64,000 nucleotides of DNA from Halichondria panicea (taxonomy: Eukaryota > Porifera > Demospongiae > Suberitida > Halichondriidae). The translations under genes and the position numbers were made by a program. The stretch lies in contig NC_087391.1 in NCBI RefSeq assembly GCF_963675165.1, positions 5,736,126-5,800,125 on the forward strand, given 5' to 3'. The notes beneath the pieces were generated by a model, which was not told the origin of the DNA, searched no databases, and worked only from the letters and a program-made list of their open reading frames with translations. Shown here piece by piece: positions 60,534 to 64,000 of the stretch (its first letter is position 1; every line of letters begins with the position of its first letter).

Positions 60534-62425
60534 CTAGACAAGTTTGTATGACCTTGGTGCCTGTGGGTAGATCAAGCTCTTGTCCACCATGGCATTAATG
60601 GCAGTCACAACCACAGCTCTGGGCACTAGTCTTAAACTGCCACACTGCTGGACAGCCTCAATAATCCATGCCTCAGGGACACCAAGCTGGAGCACCTCTG
60701 CAGTACACAGCATAGTACACACTGGCCAACATGTCTTATATGGCTTACTCAAACTTTGTTGTCTTCTCGCCAAATAACTGAGGACAACGGGAAAGAGATC
60801 CTTTTCTGCAGAGAATATCTAAAGAAGGAATGTCATCATCACCACCCACACAAATTAGCATGTATTATCCTCCTGATATTATAATTGTGTGGGCGGAATT
60901 ACACAACAAACACTTGCATGGTGATACACAATCACTATGGTAACATACGCCCACCTTATACAACATCTCTCTCCTGTTTCCAGTGGTCCCAGTAGACACT
61001 ATAACACCGTCCTCCTTGAGCTTGGTTATGCATGCTATGACACCTCTCTCCACCTCTGCCCTAGAGTGGCTCCTGCTCTGGTCCTGTAGTGTCCTCATAC
61101 ACACCTCAATAAAGGATGTGTCAGCTTCAAGCTCTCCCAGACTAAAGTTCTTGCTTGGATATTCAGTTAAGACCCATTTCTTCAATTCAGAGTACACTAG
61201 TTCTTGCAAGCACAGTGTAGCTGAGGTGATGCTTGTGTTAATGCCTGGAGGAAGCTGGAATGGTTTAGAATAGACACCTCTCTTCAGCTTGATCACCTCC
61301 AGCCAGAACAAAGGCTCTACATTGGGATCAGGCTCCGGGCAGATACCAGTGACAGTCAACTGTTTCATATTTCTGAACTCTGACACTTTCCCAAACACTG
61401 AGACCAATTGTCCCTGACTGGCCACACAAAGACCTTCATCACTGTCGTCCGCTTTCCTCCATTGAGTGCAGTTGATTACCCCAGTCCCATCATCAACTGT
61501 GGGGTGGGGGGATTAGTATGAGGGGGTGGGGGTTAGCATGATGAGGGGGTGTAGGGATTAGTATGATGAGGGGGTGTAGGGATTAGTATGATGAGGGGGT
61601 GTAGGGATTAGTATGATGAGGGGGTGTAGGGATTAGTATGATGAGGGGGTGTAGGGATTAGTATGATGAGGGGGTGTAGGATTAGTATGATGAGGGGGTG
61701 TAGGGATTAGCATGAGGGGTGTAGGGATTAGTATGATGAGGGGATGTAGGGATTAGTATGAGGGGGTGTAGGGATTAGTATGAGGGGGTGTAGGTATTAG
61801 TATGATGAGGGGGTGTAGGGATTAGTATGATGAGGGGGTGTAGGGATTAGTATGATGAGGGGGTGTAGGGATTAGTATGATGAGGGGGTGTAGGATTAGT
61901 ATGATGAGGGGGTGTAGGATTAGTATGATGAGGGGGTGTAGGGATTAGCATGATGAGGGGGTGTAGGGATTAGTATGAGGGGGTGTAGGGATTAGTATGA
62001 TGAGGGGATGTAGGGATTAGTATGAGGGGGTGTAGGGATTAGTATGAGGGGGTGTAGGGATTAGTATGATGAGGGGGTGTAGGATTAGTATGATGAGGGG
62101 GTGTAGGATTAGTATGATGAGGGGGTGTAGGATTAGTATGATGAGGGGGTGGGGTGGGGAACAAACCTTCGTATTGGATCAGCCTGGTCTTCTTGACTGC
62201 AGAGAGGACATCTCCCATTATGTGGACCTGCCCAATAGCATGGTTGAGTATGCAGTAGATATCTGATGGGGAATAAAGATGACACAAGGTAGCTAGCTAC
62301 ACATTGCTACCTTGGAAACCAGGATAATACTTCAAGGATAGAACATCACACACATTGAGCTTCATCTTGGAGGAGAAGAGAGGATCAAGACCCCAGTAGC
62401 GTGGCTCATAGTAACACATCTCCAT
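60534..62425 (-). CDS. STN1: CST complex subunit STN1 (OBFC1)
   Basis: Four exons, minus strand: 62311-62425, 62167-62262, 60955-61496, 60534-60818; 345 residues (human 368), in frame. The N-terminus MEMCYYEPRYWGLDPLFSSK matches the conserved WGLDPVF block. An OB fold follows (QVHIMGDVLSAVKKTRLIQY, DDGTGVINCTQWRK, VSVFGKVSEFRNMKQLTV). Then come a linker and two winged-helix domains (LVYSELKKWVLTEYP; ACITKLKEDGVIVSTGTTG; VLQLGVPEAWIIEAVQQCG). With CTC1 and TEN1 it binds single-stranded G-rich DNA at telomeres and stimulates DNA polymerase alpha fill-in. Tail to tail with OTUB1 (142 bp). Confidence 0.92.
61500..62162. repeat. 25-bp G-rich minisatellite in the second STN1 intron
   Basis: About 26 units of gattagtatgatgaggggg plus tgtagg on the plus strand, some shortened by loss of atg or g. 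GGGGGTGTAGGG words are G-quadruplex-prone on the plus strand, C-rich in the pre-mRNA. Confidence 0.95.
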
Positions 62426-62691
62426 ATCACCTCTGTAAATTATTAGTGTTAAGTTTTGTCGACGACCTTTCCCTACATTTTAACAGTTGTCATGTGGGCG
62501 GAGTTGGCTGAAAAGAACACGCCCATAGCCGGCTACAAGGAGCTCCACCCTCTTTATTATACTAACTTCCAGGAATGTGGAAGTCATTAGTGATAGTGGA
62601 TGGTTAGGTTGTAAAGCTAAAGAGACGCTTCAATACAACAGCGACCAGTTTATAGCTAAGAGACGATTCTGATCCTCATAAAGATCCCCAG
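62426..62691. promoter_or_regulatory. Shared 5' region of STN1 and the secreted-protein gene
   Basis: 266 bp between divergent start codons; no TATA box identified. Confidence 0.35.
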
Positions 62692-63887
62692 ATGATGAAG
62701 GTGAGGTTATACATGATGTGTGACACGCTACTAGCACTGTAGCTATTACCCAGGACTACTGGGACTAGTGGTAGAGTACAATCATTGCATATCAATGAAT
62801 AGTGTTATCATCAATGTGTTGTGTCTCTCTCTCTCTGCAGGCAATCCTTATCTTAGCAGGTGAGTTGATACTAGAGCTAATGTATTATCAAACGCTTGTA
62901 GAGCTAGAGCCTAAAGCTATTGATTGTTGACAGTGTTGACTTAGTGACTCTGTTGACTGTTAGCGTACATACATTCATTATCAAACCATGGAGACATCTG
63001 TTCAGGTGCTGGTGGGTTGTGAAGCTAGTCCCTATACGAGGAAATGGTGATGTGGTTGGAGGCCATGGTTTGATATTGCTAGTAGCAATGCCTATAATGC
63101 TGTGTAGGTCTAATAAGTTGAGGAAATGGTGATGTGGTTGGAGGCCACGGTGTGGTACGTGTTTGATATTGCTAATTGTGCTAGTAGCAATGCTGTGTAG
63201 GTCTGATACACAACACGTTAGTGTACATGAGAGGCTTATGTTGGGCAGTGTAGTCAACTCCTGGCCAGCTAGTGTACATGAGAGGCTTATGTTGGTCAGT
63301 GTAGTCAACTCCTGGCCAGCTAGTGTACATGAGAGGCTTATGTTGGTCAGTGTAGTCAACTCCTGGCCAGCTAGTGTACATGAGAGGCTTGTGTTGGTCA
63401 GTGTAGTCAACTCCTGGCCAGCTAGTGTACATGAGAGGCTTATGTTGGTCAGTGTAGTCAACTCCTGGCCAGCTAGTCAGCATGTACTGATGAGCCTCAC
63501 TCTATTAGAGCTATTCACTGCACTTGTTGTCAGCTTGTCTCTAATGGCCCCTCACTGTGGGGACCAGGTCTCACTGTGGGCACCAGGTGGTGGCCATGTT
63601 CACACACACACACACTGTTCAGAGCTAGCGTTCCCGGCTGTGCTAGTCACATTGTCTTATATTGTATACAGACATGATGGGGCAGTGTGTAGTGTTTGCC
63701 TTACGCAACAGTTTACTATAATTATGTTTTCCTGTACATCCCTCTACATACTAATGATGCTATAGTAGCTACCGCTTGTGATGCATTGTGTAGGAAGTGA
63801 GCACTTTAGAGATTCAATACTTTGTATTGTAATGATTGACTAATGTACCATTCCCTCCAGCTCTGCTCTGCTGCTGTTACCTGGGAG
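62692..63887 (+). CDS. Start of a secreted-protein gene (signal peptide on three mini-exons), runs off the right edge
   Basis: Exons 62692-62700 (9 bp), 62841-62859 (19 bp) and 63861-63887 (27 bp) join in frame to MMKAILILAALLCCCYLG, a classical signal peptide. Acceptors ctctgcag and ccctccag and donors gtgagg, gtgagt and gtgagt are good. A further exon probably starts near 63974 (tctag) and continues past the window. The mature protein is not visible, so no family can be given. Confidence 0.5.
63222..63478 (+). repeat. 51-bp minisatellite, 5 copies
   Basis: Unit tagtgtacatgagaggctta, tgttggtcagtgtagtcaac, tcctggccagc (51 bp) in the second intron of the secreted-protein gene. The length is a multiple of three and there is no stop, so a 17-residue repeat frame is open on both strands; there is no sign that it is exonic. 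A related dispersed pair (gaggaaatggtgatgtggtt) lies just before it at 63037 and 63119. Confidence 0.92.
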
Positions 63888-64000
63888 GTGAGTGTGTGTA
63901 CACTGCCTATAGAGTAGTCATGCATGTACAGGTGGTTTAGTGTATCAAGTTTCTGTTGGTATGTCATTCTAGCAGCTTACTTTAGACTCCTCACAGCTTG

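Noticed and set aside
63163-63765. 200-codon frame with a 17-residue repeat, and its antisense partner
   Set aside because: Both strands are open because the 51-bp repeat has no stops. It is bounded by good splice sites of the secreted-protein gene as an intron.

Overview
The window looks like nuclear DNA from an early-branching animal, most likely a demosponge. All readable genes are metazoan orthologues. Their exons are small, the introns are short with GT-AG ends (often 50-100 bp), gene spacing is tight, and many neighbours sit head to head. The sponge assignment is inference from this style. No bacterial, organellar, tRNA or rRNA signal was seen. Coordinates for spliced genes run from the first to the last coding base; exons are given in the evidence and were checked by reading frame across every junction.

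Layout: 7-2491(-) 5' part of an usherin-like laminin-G/laminin-N protein; 2881-9924(+) molybdo-flavoprotein of the aldehyde oxidase/xanthine dehydrogenase family; 10262-12058(+) DPF (BAF45) chromatin reader; 12427-12679(-) Siva-like cysteine-rich exon; 13250-14161(-) B3GALT6; 14387-18999(-) kinesin light chain; 18830-28138 a repeat-rich block with two direct copies of a 3-3.5 kb segment (S1, S2) separated by an inverted PCNX4 fragment and an array of palindromic repeats; 28379-32040(-) BTBD9; 32420-41905(+) PCNX4, whose last intron carries an intact LTR retrotransposon; 42010-46765 a third, inverted copy of the segment (S3), another palindrome array and a fragment of a fourth copy; 47036-49406(-) ARSA; 49591-55691(+) a GALNT; 55863-56093(+) an unrecognised small ORF; 56144-58312(-) DNAL1; 58476-60391(+) OTUB1; 60534-62425(-) STN1; 62692 to the end (+) the start of a secreted-protein gene.

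The genes do not form one pathway. B3GALT6, GALNT and ARSA all concern glycans but are not organised as a cluster. The most unusual items are: (1) an apparently intact Ty3/gypsy-type retrotransposon whose integrase lies upstream of the reverse transcriptase (Gmr1-like order), with LTRs that look identical and a 5-bp target duplication, inside a PCNX4 intron; (2) a triplicated segment carrying kinesin light chain exon 1, a TATA-type promoter-like site and conserved short exons; (3) a widespread family of about 330-bp palindromic repeats; (4) a BTBD9 intron that has grown by about twelve tandem duplications of itself, each copy with its own 3' splice site.
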